This document shows positions 1 through 7,948 of a stretch of DNA of 64,000 bases, piece by piece. Each line of letters starts with the position of its first letter. The stretch's first letter is position 1. Under the pieces are notes generated by a model. It ran no database searches, was not told where the DNA came from, and saw nothing but the letters and a program-made list of their open reading frames with translations. The DNA is taken from positions 310,001-374,000 of the forward strand of contig NZ_CP108529.1 in the NCBI RefSeq assembly GCF_036002945.1, given 5' to 3'. The translations under genes were made by a program, and so were the position numbers. Source of the DNA: Streptomyces sp. NBC_01224 (lineage in GTDB: Bacteria; Actinomycetota; Actinomycetes; Streptomycetales; Streptomycetaceae).

Positions 1-340
1 CCGGATTGACCCGAACCGACACCACGGTCCTGCGCAGTTCGTACGGACCTCCGGTCAGCACGATCTCCTCCGGCGGACGGCGGAGTGCGGCCGCGCCGAG
101 CTCGGGGAGGGTTCCGTGGTCGAACGAGAAGATGAAGTACGACTTCGGCTTGACATCACCGCCCTCGTTGTCGCTGAGGGCGGACTCGTCGAACGCCACG
201 CCGCCGCGCAGCAGATCTTCCTTGATGACGGCTTCCCGGGGCACATGCGGGAACTGCTCCATGAGCCGCTCGATCAGGCGGGTACGGTTCCCGTCGGCAC
301 GACTCTGCTCTGTGCGGCTGCGGTCGGTACTGCTGGGCAT
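1..340 (-). CDS. N-terminal part of an uncharacterised protein, possibly radical SAM (cut by left edge)
   Basis: An open frame on the minus strand starts at the ATG ending at 340 and runs off the window. The 113 visible residues begin MPSSTDRSRTEQ and include the phrases FPHVPREAVIKEDLL and KPKSYFIFSFD. I recall similar openings in actinobacterial proteins annotated as radical SAM, but no CxxxCxxC cluster lies in the visible part, so this is tentative. It lies downstream of the pentapeptide-repeat gene on the same strand and could be co-transcribed with it. The catalytic part is outside the window. Confidence 0.5.
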   Translation of the reverse strand, partial: MPSSTDRSRTEQSRADGNRTRLIERLMEQFPHVPREAVIKEDLLRGGVAFDESALSDNEGGDVKPKSYFIFSFDHGTLPELGAAALRRPPEEIVLTGGPYELRRTVVSVRVNP

Positions 341-497
341 GTGCGGGACTCCTCGGTCCGGTCGTCGAAGGCGTTCCGGGTACGCCACACTGTGCAACGA
401 ACCACGGGGTTCGGCCGTGCCCCGCCGCACCGGCCGATTCGTCCTGGCCCGGCGGAGACGGTGTCCGGTCCGTCAGAATCGCGGTCCGGGCCGGGAA

Positions 498-1343
498 TCA
501 CCTGTGCCAGTGCGTGGGGCGGCTGAGCGAGGGCGGGAGCTTCGTCGTCGCGTCACCCCTGGCCGCATTGAGCTGGGCCTGGGTGAGGAAGAGACTTCCG
601 GTGAGGTCGGCGCCGGCCAGGTCGGCGTCCCGGAAGTCGGCCCCGATCACATCGGCCAGACGCAGATCGGCGCCCTTGAGGTCAGCTGCGATGAGGTACA
701 CACCCCGTAGATCGGCTCCCTGCAGATCGGCGCCTTTGAGCCGGGCTCCGATCAGGTCGGCACCACGGCGATCGCGCTTTTTGCGGCGGGGCGCCGTGGC
801 TCGTACGAGTTCGCTGGTACGGAGCAGCAGGACGGCCACGTCGTCGCGGTGTGCGGCCACATCCAGGCCTGTGAACGCGTCTGCCGGGAGATGGGTGAGG
901 CGTTCCGTTTCGTCGAGGGTGCGGCGGATCTCGCCGTGCAGGGAGCGCGCCGGTTCCAGGGACAGCGCTTCCGTCAGGTACCAGAGGAGTTCATGGAGCT
1001 GTCGCATGACCGGGAACACCTGGAACATCTGCTGGGCGGTCTGCGGGGCCCGGCGCCAGTCCTGCCCGTCGAAGGTCTCGTGCGAGACCTTCTGACCGGC
1101 TCCGAAGCAGTCGTACACGGTGCAGCCCGGGAATCCCTGGGTCCGTAGTTCGGTATGAATGCCGCAGCGGAAGTCCTCCTGCAGATTGCGGCAGGGCTTA
1201 CCGGCATCCTTGTTGATCGCGAAGTCCGCGGACCGGGTCAGGGTCAGTGCGACGCAGCACAGCCCGAAACAGTTCGCACAGTCGGCGCGCAGTGAAGCAC
1301 GATCGGTGCGGTCGGTACCGGGGCCTTGGACATTGTCGGGCAC
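498..1343 (-). CDS. Pentapeptide-repeat protein with Cys-rich N-terminus
   Basis: The product is 281 residues. The first 90 contain a cysteine cluster (CANCFGLCC, then PC, RC, GC and DC), recalling YkgJ-type metal-binding modules. The middle is helical. Residues about 195-255 form pentapeptide repeats of A(D/N)LxG type, such as GADLIGARLKGADLQGADL, which fold as a right-handed beta helix. Such repeats are known in DNA mimics and scaffold proteins, and the specific role here is unknown. The gene is followed on the same strand by the partial gene at the left edge. No membrane segment or signal peptide is evident. Confidence 0.85.
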   Translation of the reverse strand: MPDNVQGPGTDRTDRASLRADCANCFGLCCVALTLTRSADFAINKDAGKPCRNLQEDFRCGIHTELRTQGFPGCTVYDCFGAGQKVSHETFDGQDWRRAPQTAQQMFQVFPVMRQLHELLWYLTEALSLEPARSLHGEIRRTLDETERLTHLPADAFTGLDVAAHRDDVAVLLLRTSELVRATAPRRKKRDRRGADLIGARLKGADLQGADLRGVYLIAADLKGADLRLADVIGADFRDADLAGADLTGSLFLTQAQLNAARGDATTKLPPSLSRPTHWHR

Positions 1344-1597
1344 AGTGCGTGGATCCTCTGGGGTACGGAGCTGTCGGACGGTCGACCCTATCGGGATCCG
1401 TCACCTGTACGCGCCGATTTCGTGATCGCTCCCGGACGCCCAGGCCACCGTGGCGCCCGTTTCGCCCTGTTCCCTCGGCGAAACGAGCACCTCTTCGCGC
1501 ATGTACGTAAATTGTCTGCCGCCTGGCCCTCCTCTGCGTCCCACCGGGCCCGCTCATCCGCAGACTCGTCGTCATCCTTCTCCTCCCGCTGCTCGCC

Positions 1598-1942
1598 ATG
1601 GCGGGAAGCGCACTGTTCGCCCCGGGGACGGCACTGGCCGTTCCTGCAGTCACACCGTCGGCCGGCGTCGTGCCCTCGGCCGCGTCCGGTCTGGATGCAC
1701 CGTGCACCAGCAGCGACCCGGTCGTCTGCTCGATCCGCGAGAGGACTCCGGAGAAACGGGCGCAGGCGCGCGATGTCGGGACGGTCGATGCCTCGCGCCC
1801 GAGCCGTTGTCAGTGGGACGACGCACACTGGCAGCAGCACGGCACGGGCGAAGGGGACGCTGATGGGCACCGAGCACGAGACCGGGTTCGAACCGGCCAC
1901 CGGGGACGGCCCGAGGAACCCGGCACCGGACGGGAAGCGTGA
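1598..1942 (+). CDS. Possible small secreted protein without a clear start codon (likely degenerate)
   Basis: The frame is open from 1511. Codons at about 1559-1660 spell a convincing signal peptide: two arginines, a hydrophobic run LVVILLLPLLAMAGSALF, then an alanine-rich cleavage region ending TALA. The only in-frame ATG (1598) falls inside the hydrophobic core, and no ATG or GTG precedes it in the open stretch. The mature part has two cysteines and a WDDAHW patch, then becomes arginine-rich and overlaps the next gene. It may be a decayed secreted protein or one using a rare start. The rest of 1344-1862 shows nothing else I can support. Confidence 0.3.
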   Translation: MAGSALFAPGTALAVPAVTPSAGVVPSAASGLDAPCTSSDPVVCSIRERTPEKRAQARDVGTVDASRPSRCQWDDAHWQQHGTGEGDADGHRARDRVRTGHRGRPEEPGTGREA

Positions 1943-2354
1943 CGCCTCGGTACGGACAGCGTTCGAAGGGATGCTGCAGATCCGGCAGCTGACGAACACT
2001 GGGCACGCGAGCCCGGAGGGCGTACCCGCGCAGTGGGAGACCCACCGGCCGATACGGGCCATCGCCCTGGCACTGGAGGCGTCAGGCCTTGCCGCCTCGG
2101 CCGTTGACGACTCCGGCCTGCGTACGGCGACCGGGTACCGCCTGGAGCAGGGAGAGGCGCCGGGCAGCGTGAGGGTCGAGTGGCTCGGTCCGCCCGGCAG
2201 TGGGGCCGCCCATGCGGAGGAGGGCGAGCTGGCCCGGTGCGCGGCTGTGCTGCGGGAGTTGGGCTGGACGGTGCTGCTGTACCGCGGACCGCGGCGCAGA
2301 AGATTCCTGGAGGTCGAACCACCGACCGGTGTCCGACGGCCGAACGGCGGCTAG
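1863..2354 (+). CDS. Hypothetical protein
   Basis: This 163-residue protein starts at ATG 1863. An upstream start in the same frame is possible, but the upstream translation is arginine/serine-rich and unlike protein. After a flexible 30-residue leader there is a helical segment and then an alpha/beta-like C-terminal half (SVRVEWLGPPG, ELGWTVLLYRG, RFLEVEPP). No signal peptide, membrane helix or known motif is visible. I do not recognise the family. It lies 88 bases ahead of another small gene on the same strand. Confidence 0.6.
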   Translation: MGTEHETGFEPATGDGPRNPAPDGKRDASVRTAFEGMLQIRQLTNTGHASPEGVPAQWETHRPIRAIALALEASGLAASAVDDSGLRTATGYRLEQGEAPGSVRVEWLGPPGSGAAHAEEGELARCAAVLRELGWTVLLYRGPRRRRFLEVEPPTGVRRPNGG

Positions 2355-2442
2355 TGGGCGGCCTCGCGCCGCTATGGAAGTACGTTGTCAGACCCATGGG
2401 GGATGCTGGTGGGTCCGACACCTCTGACCGGGAGATGCTGAG

Positions 2443-2670
2443 ATGCGCAATGACGAACTCGCCGCGGCCCAGGCGTATGTCCGACTGCTGGAGGCCACTC
2501 GGGCCGCGCTCGCGGAACCTGACGAGAGCCCCTTGTACATGCCATTGCTCGCCTCGCCAATCGCGGAGGCCGATGGCGCGCTGGAGCGTGCGGGGCTCTG
2601 CGGCAACGAGTCCCGGTTCTTCGATCTCGTGCGCTCGCTTCAGCCGAGCATGTCCGGCAGCGGTCGCTGA
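2443..2670 (+). CDS. Small helical hypothetical protein
   Basis: The 75-residue protein starts at an ATG preceded by GGGAGATGCTGAG. The composition (MRNDELAAAQAYVRLLEATRAAL) suggests an amphipathic helix followed by a second one. There are no cysteine clusters, signal peptide or membrane segments. Third-position G/C bias supports real coding. The function is not recognised. Confidence 0.6.
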   Translation: MRNDELAAAQAYVRLLEATRAALAEPDESPLYMPLLASPIAEADGALERAGLCGNESRFFDLVRSLQPSMSGSGR

Positions 2671-2949
2671 ACGGCTCTGCTGAACGGCACCGCGGTTGCG
2701 GTGTTCTCCATCGCCGGGCGGACCGGACCGAAGAGCCCCGCCCCGTCCGGCAGTCGGCGGTCACAGCCGTCCGTCGCCGCGCTGTCGCTCTTCACCTCGT
2801 CGCTCGGATGCGCCACCATGCTCTGAACGAGTCAGCGGGCAAGGCGCCCTCAGGAGCACCCCGAGCGCACTCGATGCCTGTCGGCCCGAACCCAATCGCT
2901 CGTCCCGTGGTCAACCCTCTCTGCCAGTGCGCCCGCCCCATCCATGGGG

Positions 2950-3040
2950 TGAATTGATTCAAGTCAGGAAGAGAACACACCTAGCCGCTTGACTAGAAGC
3001 TTGTGGTAATCCTAGCGTACGGTCCAACTGAAACGATTCA
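2950..3040 (+). promoter_or_regulatory. Rhamnose operon promoter flanked by two LacI-type operators
   Basis: A promoter TTGACT (2989-2994) with an 18-base spacer to TAGCGT (3013-3018) lies about 70 bases ahead of the rhamnose isomerase start. Two near-palindromic boxes sharing TGAANYGATTCA flank it: TGAATTGATTCA at 2950-2961, upstream of -35, and TGAAACGATTCA at 3029-3040, just past the expected transcription start. The CG- or TG-centred dyad resembles operators of LacI-family sugar regulators, so repression released by rhamnose is inferred. The regulator gene is not in the window. The remaining intergenic DNA (2671-2949) shows no gene. Confidence 0.6.
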
Positions 3041-3091
3041 TATCGTCCGAACGACCACCGGTCGCTGGATGACTCCGCTTGTGAGGTGTTC

Positions 3092-4258
3092 ATGTCTGAT
3101 GTGTCGGCCGTCAAGGCAGCTTTGAAGTCCCAGGTGATCGAGACACCGTCGTGGGGGTACGGGAACTCCGGAACCCGGTTCAAGGTGTTCGCGCAGCCAG
3201 GAGTGCCGCGCGACCCGTTCGAGAAGCTGGAGGACGCGGCGCAGGTGAACGCGTTCACGGGTGTGGCACCGAAGGTTTCGTTGCACATCCCGTGGGACAA
3301 GGTCGATGACTACTCAGCGCTGACCCGGCATGCCGAGGATCTCGGGCTGCGGATCGGTGCGATCAACTCCAACGTCTTCCAGGACGACGACTTCAAGCTG
3401 GGATCGGTCACACACCCCGACCCGAAGGTGCGCCGCAAGGCCACGGACCATCTGCTGGAGTGCGTCGACATCATGGACGAGACCGGGTCCCCCGATCTCA
3501 AGCTCTGGTTCTCCGACGGCACGAACTACCCCGGGCAGGACGACATCATGGCCCGTCAGGACCGGCTCGCCGAGGCGCTGGCCGCGGTGTACGAGCGGCT
3601 GGGCGGCGACCAGCGGGTGCTGCTGGAGTACAAGCTGTTCGAGCCGGCGTTCTACACGACCGATGTGCCGGACTGGGGTACGGCGTACGCGCACTGCCTG
3701 AATCTCGGCCCGAAGGCTCAGGTCGTCGTGGACACCGGGCACCACGCGCCGGGTACCAACATCGAGTTCATCGTGGCGTTCCTGTTGCGTGCGGGAAAGC
3801 TCGGCGCGTTCGACTTCAACTCCCGGTTCTACGCCGACGACGATCTGATGGCCGGGGCCGCCGACCCGTTCCAGTTGTTCCGGATCATGCACGAGGTGGT
3901 CAAGAACGGCGGCATGAAGCCCGAGGCGGACATCAACTTCATGCTCGACCAGTGCCACAACATCGAGGCGAAGATCCCTGCCGTGATCCGGTCGGTCGCC
4001 AATGTGCAGGAAGCGACCGCCAAGGCATTGCTGATCGACATGGATGCGCTGACCGCCGCGCAGCAGTCCGGCGATGTGCTGGCCGCGAACAGTGTCCTGA
4101 TGGACGCATACAACACCGATGTCCGTCCGCTGCTCGCCGAGGTGCGCGATGAGATCGGGCTGGCCAGGGATCCGTTCGCCGCATACCTGGCCTCGGGCAA
4201 TCAGGAGCGGATCGCGGCCACCCGGGTCGGTGGCGAACAGGCCGGCTGGGGCGCCTGA
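3092..4258 (+). CDS. rhaI: L-rhamnose isomerase
   Basis: The enzyme interconverts L-rhamnose and L-rhamnulose, the first catabolic step. The 388-residue product has the TIM-barrel landmarks of the Gram-positive type RhaI family: LLEYKLFEPAF with a metal-binding Glu, VVDTGHHAPGTN with Asp/His ligands, and FDFNSRFYADDDL. The start is placed at ATG 3092 because GTGAGG sits at ideal spacing. An in-frame GTG at 3086 would overlap that ribosome site. It is the first gene of a four-gene operon behind the dual-operator promoter. Confidence 0.95.
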   Translation: MSDVSAVKAALKSQVIETPSWGYGNSGTRFKVFAQPGVPRDPFEKLEDAAQVNAFTGVAPKVSLHIPWDKVDDYSALTRHAEDLGLRIGAINSNVFQDDDFKLGSVTHPDPKVRRKATDHLLECVDIMDETGSPDLKLWFSDGTNYPGQDDIMARQDRLAEALAAVYERLGGDQRVLLEYKLFEPAFYTTDVPDWGTAYAHCLNLGPKAQVVVDTGHHAPGTNIEFIVAFLLRAGKLGAFDFNSRFYADDDLMAGAADPFQLFRIMHEVVKNGGMKPEADINFMLDQCHNIEAKIPAVIRSVANVQEATAKALLIDMDALTAAQQSGDVLAANSVLMDAYNTDVRPLLAEVRDEIGLARDPFAAYLASGNQERIAATRVGGEQAGWGA

Positions 4259-4326
4259 GCCTCCGTCCCCTCCCCCGTACACCCGTCCGACCGACTCAGC
4301 CCGCCCCCCGACACCGAAGGAATCTC

Positions 4327-6372
4327 ATGACGTCCGCGACCCACGCCGAAGTCGCCGCACTCCTGGCGCGCGCCCACCGGATCGGCTCCGACGCCCGCAA
4401 CACCAACTACGCAGGTGGCAATACATCGGTCAAGGCCACCGCCACCGACCCGGTCACCGGCGGCGAGACCGAGCTGCTGTGGGTCAAGGGGTCCGGTGGT
4501 GATCTCGGCACGCTGACCGAGGCCGGTCTCGCCGTGCTGCGCCTGGACCGGGTGCGCGCGCTCAAGAACGTGTATCCGGGGATGGAGCGCGAGGACGAGA
4601 TGGTGTCGGCGTTCGACTACTGCCTGCACGGCAAGGGCGGCGCCGCTCCGTCCATCGACACGGCGATGCACGCACTGGTCGAGGCGGCGCATGTCGATCA
4701 TCTGCATCCGGATTCGGGGATTGCGCTGGCGTGCTCCGCCGACGGTGAGAAACTCACGGCGGAGTGTTTCGGCGACAAGGTGGCCTGGGTGGGCTGGCGC
4801 AGGCCCGGGTTCCAGCTCGGTCTGGACATCGCTGCGGTCAAGGAGGCCAACCCACAGGCCGTAGGTGTGATCCTCGGCGGCCATGGCATCACGGCCTGGG
4901 GCGAGACGTCCGAGGAGTGCGAGCACAACGCGCTATGGATGATCCGCACCGCTGAGGCATTCCTTCAGGAGCAGGGCAAGGCGGAGCCGTTCGGCCCCGT
5001 GTGGGCCGGCCGGGAGGCCTTCTCCGAGGAGCGGCGCCGGGAGCGAGCCGCCGCGCTCGCCCCGCTGATCCGCGGTCTGGCCTCAACCGACCGACCGCAG
5101 GTGGGCCACTTCACCGACACGGAGCCTGTGCTGGACTTCCTATCCCGCACCGAACACCCGCGGCTCGCCTCGCTCGGTACCTCGTGCCCCGACCATTTCC
5201 TTCGTACGAAGGTCAGCCCACTGGTCCTCGACCTGCCCGCGGACTCCCCGCTGGACGAGGCTGCGACACGCCTGAAGGAACTGCACAGGGAGTACCGGCA
5301 GGCGTATCGCGCGTACTACGAGCGTCACGCAAGCCCCGACTCCCCCGCGATGCGCGGCGCGGACCCGGCAATCGTGCTGGTGCCCGGAGTCGGCATGTTC
5401 TCCTTCGGCAAGGACAAGCAGACTGCCCGGGTCGCCGGGGAGTTCTATCTCAATGCCATCAATGTGATGCGCGGCGCCGAGGCCGTCTCCTCGTACGCGC
5501 CGATCGAGGAGTCCGAGAAGTTCCGGATCGAATACTGGGAGCTGGAGGAGGCCAAGCTGCGCCGGATGCCGAAGCCCAAGCCGCTGGCCACCCGGGTGGC
5601 GCTGGTAACGGGTGCGGGGTCCGGTATCGGCAAGGCCATCGCGCACCGGCTGGTCGCGGAGGGGGCATGTGTCGTCGTCGCGGACCTGAATGCGGAGAGC
5701 GCCGTCTCGGTGGCGCAGGAGCTCGGCGGGCCCGACAAGGCTGTCGCGGTGACGGTCGACGTGACCAGTGAGGAGCAGATCGCCGCGGCGTTCAAGGCAG
5801 CGGTGCTCGCGTTCGGCGGTGTGGATCTCGTAGTGAACAATGCCGGGATCTCGATCTCGAAGCCGCTGCTCGAAACCACGGCCCGGGACTGGGATGTTCA
5901 GCACGCCATCATGGCGCGCGGCTCGTTCCTGGTCTCGCGTGAGGCCGCCCGGGTGATGCGGGCGCAGAACCTCGGCGGCGACATCGTCTACATCGCGTCG
6001 AAGAACGCGGTGTTCGCGGGCCCGAACAACATCGCCTACTCGGCGACCAAGGCCGATCAGGCTCACCAGGTGCGGTTGCTGGCGGCCGAGTTGGGCGAGC
6101 ACGGGATCCGAGTGAACGGCATCAACCCCGATGGTGTGGTGCGCGGTTCGGGGATCTTCGCGGCCGGCTGGGGTGCCCAGCGTGCGGCGACGTACGGCAT
6201 CGAGGAGGAGAAGCTCGGCGAATTCTACGCCCAGCGGACCCTCCTCAAGCGCGAGGTGCTCCCGGAGCACGTCGCGAACGCCGTCTTCGCACTGACCGGC
6301 GGGGACCTCACGCACACGACCGGTCTTCACATTCCCGTCGACGCCGGTGTGACGGCGGCGTTCCTGCGATGA
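4327..6372 (+). CDS. rhaD: Bifunctional rhamnulose-1-phosphate aldolase / short-chain dehydrogenase
   Basis: The 681-residue fusion cleaves rhamnulose-1-phosphate to dihydroxyacetone phosphate and L-lactaldehyde, and probably oxidises the lactaldehyde. Residues 1 to about 415 are a class II aldolase domain (NTNYAGGNTSVKAT, VKGSGGDLG, HLHP metal-binding region). Residues about 420-681 are an SDR domain with the NAD motif TGAGSGIG, NNAG, and a YSATK catalytic YxxxK. The length matches the RhaD-ADH fusion family. It follows the isomerase by 68 bases with GAAGGAATCTC before its ATG, and the kinase starts 16 bases after its stop. Confidence 0.95.
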   Translation: MTSATHAEVAALLARAHRIGSDARNTNYAGGNTSVKATATDPVTGGETELLWVKGSGGDLGTLTEAGLAVLRLDRVRALKNVYPGMEREDEMVSAFDYCLHGKGGAAPSIDTAMHALVEAAHVDHLHPDSGIALACSADGEKLTAECFGDKVAWVGWRRPGFQLGLDIAAVKEANPQAVGVILGGHGITAWGETSEECEHNALWMIRTAEAFLQEQGKAEPFGPVWAGREAFSEERRRERAAALAPLIRGLASTDRPQVGHFTDTEPVLDFLSRTEHPRLASLGTSCPDHFLRTKVSPLVLDLPADSPLDEAATRLKELHREYRQAYRAYYERHASPDSPAMRGADPAIVLVPGVGMFSFGKDKQTARVAGEFYLNAINVMRGAEAVSSYAPIEESEKFRIEYWELEEAKLRRMPKPKPLATRVALVTGAGSGIGKAIAHRLVAEGACVVVADLNAESAVSVAQELGGPDKAVAVTVDVTSEEQIAAAFKAAVLAFGGVDLVVNNAGISISKPLLETTARDWDVQHAIMARGSFLVSREAARVMRAQNLGGDIVYIASKNAVFAGPNNIAYSATKADQAHQVRLLAAELGEHGIRVNGINPDGVVRGSGIFAAGWGAQRAATYGIEEEKLGEFYAQRTLLKREVLPEHVANAVFALTGGDLTHTTGLHIPVDAGVTAAFLR

Positions 6373-6388
6373 CCCGGATGAGAGTTCC

Positions 6389-7867
6389 ATGTCTGTGACG
6401 TCACTAAGCGAAGCGGTCTTCGCGGCCGTGGATCTCGGTGCCACCAGCGGCCGGGTGATCGCCGGCTGGGCCGGTCCCGGGAAGCTCGTGCTGACCGAGG
6501 CGCACCGCTTCCCCAATACCCCGGTCCGGCTGCCGGACGGGCTGCGGTGGGACGTGCTCGCCCTTTATCAAGGGATGCTGGACGGTCTGCGGACCGCTGC
6601 GCGCAGCGGTCCGATCGCCTCGGTCGGCATCGATACCTGGGCGGTCGACTATGGCCTTCTCGATGCCGACGGGGCCCTGCTCGGGCTGCCGTTCCACTAC
6701 CGCGACAGCCGTAACGGCCAGGCAGTCGAACAAGTGCTGGCCGAATGCGGGGCGCAGGAGCTGTACTCCGTCAGCGGCTTGCAGCATCTGCCGTTCAATA
6801 CGGTGTTCCAGCTCGCCGCGCATCAGGCGAGTGCCCACTGGGGTGCGGCACGGACGATGTTATTGATCCCCGATCTGCTGGTGCGCTGGCTGACCGGAAC
6901 GGTGGGCGCGGAAATCACCAACGCGTCGACGACCGGCCTGTTCGATGCATCTGCCGGGACCTGGTCCGATGCGCTGATCGGCCGACTGGGTCTGGAGCGT
7001 TCCTGGTTTCCGCCACTGCGTGAGCCGGGTGACCCGGCGGGGACACTGTTGCCGCATGTTGCCGAGTACACCGGGCTGCCGGCCGGTACACCGGTGACAA
7101 CCGTCGCTTCGCACGACACGGCGTCGGCGGTCGCCTCGGTGCCCGCGGTCGAGCCCGGATTCGCGTATGTGTCCTGTGGCACCTGGTCGTTGGCAGGTCT
7201 GGAACTGGCGGCCCCGGTGTTGACGGAGGAGTCCCGGGCGGCAAACTTCACCAATGAACGCGGGGTGGACGGCACTGTCCGCTATCTCCGCAACATCATG
7301 GGCATGTGGCTGCTGGAGGAGTGCCGCCGTGCCTGGGACCGGCAGGGTGCGGCTCCGGGCCTGGCCGAACTGCTCGCAGAGGCGGCCCGTGCCCGGCCGT
7401 TCGCCGCGTTGATCGACCCCGACGACGAGACGTTTCTCGCTCCGGGTGACATGCCGACGCGCATAGACGCCCATCTCGTACGGACCGGACAGAAACCACC
7501 CGACACTCCCGGCGGGTATGTGCGGTGTGTGCTGGAGAGCCTGGCGCTGGCGCATCGCAGGACGCTGCGGCAGGCCGCCGGTCTTGCGGGGCGGGAGCTG
7601 ACCCGGATCCATCTCGTCGGCGGGGGTTCACGCAACGAGCTGTTGTGCCAGTGGACCGCGGATGCCACCGGCCTCCCGGTCACGGCCGGTCCCGCCGAGG
7701 CGACCGCGCTCGGGAACGTACTGCTGCAGGCACGCGCCCATGGCCTGGTCGGCGACCTCATGGACATGCGACGACTCGTCGCGCAGACGCAGAAATTGCG
7801 CCACTACACCCCTCAGGGAGATCAAGGGGCCTGGGACCGGGCTGCCGCAAGGCTGGAGCCGGCCTGA
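6389..7867 (+). CDS. rhaB: Rhamnulokinase (FGGY family), contains a TTA codon
   Basis: This enzyme phosphorylates L-rhamnulose. The 492-residue FGGY kinase shows the N-terminal phosphate motif VDLGATSGRV, a SHDTASAV adenosine-region motif near residue 240, and GGGSRNELLCQW near 410. Codon 158 (6860-6862) is TTA, the rare leucine codon read only by the bldA tRNA in streptomycetes. Its expression may therefore depend on developmental tRNA supply even when the operon is induced. It sits third in the rhamnose operon. Confidence 0.94.
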   Translation: MSVTSLSEAVFAAVDLGATSGRVIAGWAGPGKLVLTEAHRFPNTPVRLPDGLRWDVLALYQGMLDGLRTAARSGPIASVGIDTWAVDYGLLDADGALLGLPFHYRDSRNGQAVEQVLAECGAQELYSVSGLQHLPFNTVFQLAAHQASAHWGAARTMLLIPDLLVRWLTGTVGAEITNASTTGLFDASAGTWSDALIGRLGLERSWFPPLREPGDPAGTLLPHVAEYTGLPAGTPVTTVASHDTASAVASVPAVEPGFAYVSCGTWSLAGLELAAPVLTEESRAANFTNERGVDGTVRYLRNIMGMWLLEECRRAWDRQGAAPGLAELLAEAARARPFAALIDPDDETFLAPGDMPTRIDAHLVRTGQKPPDTPGGYVRCVLESLALAHRRTLRQAAGLAGRELTRIHLVGGGSRNELLCQWTADATGLPVTAGPAEATALGNVLLQARAHGLVGDLMDMRRLVAQTQKLRHYTPQGDQGAWDRAAARLEPA

Positions 7868-7948
7868 GTCCTGGACACCTCGACCGGGAGTCCGGGCCCC
7901 TCTCCGTGGAAGCCCGGGTACTCGATGGACGACGAAGGAAGGAAACTC

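Noticed and set aside
1885..1905. GGGTTCGAACC looks like a tRNA T-loop
   Set aside because: No acceptor, D or anticodon arm can be folded around it, and it lies inside a plausible coding frame.
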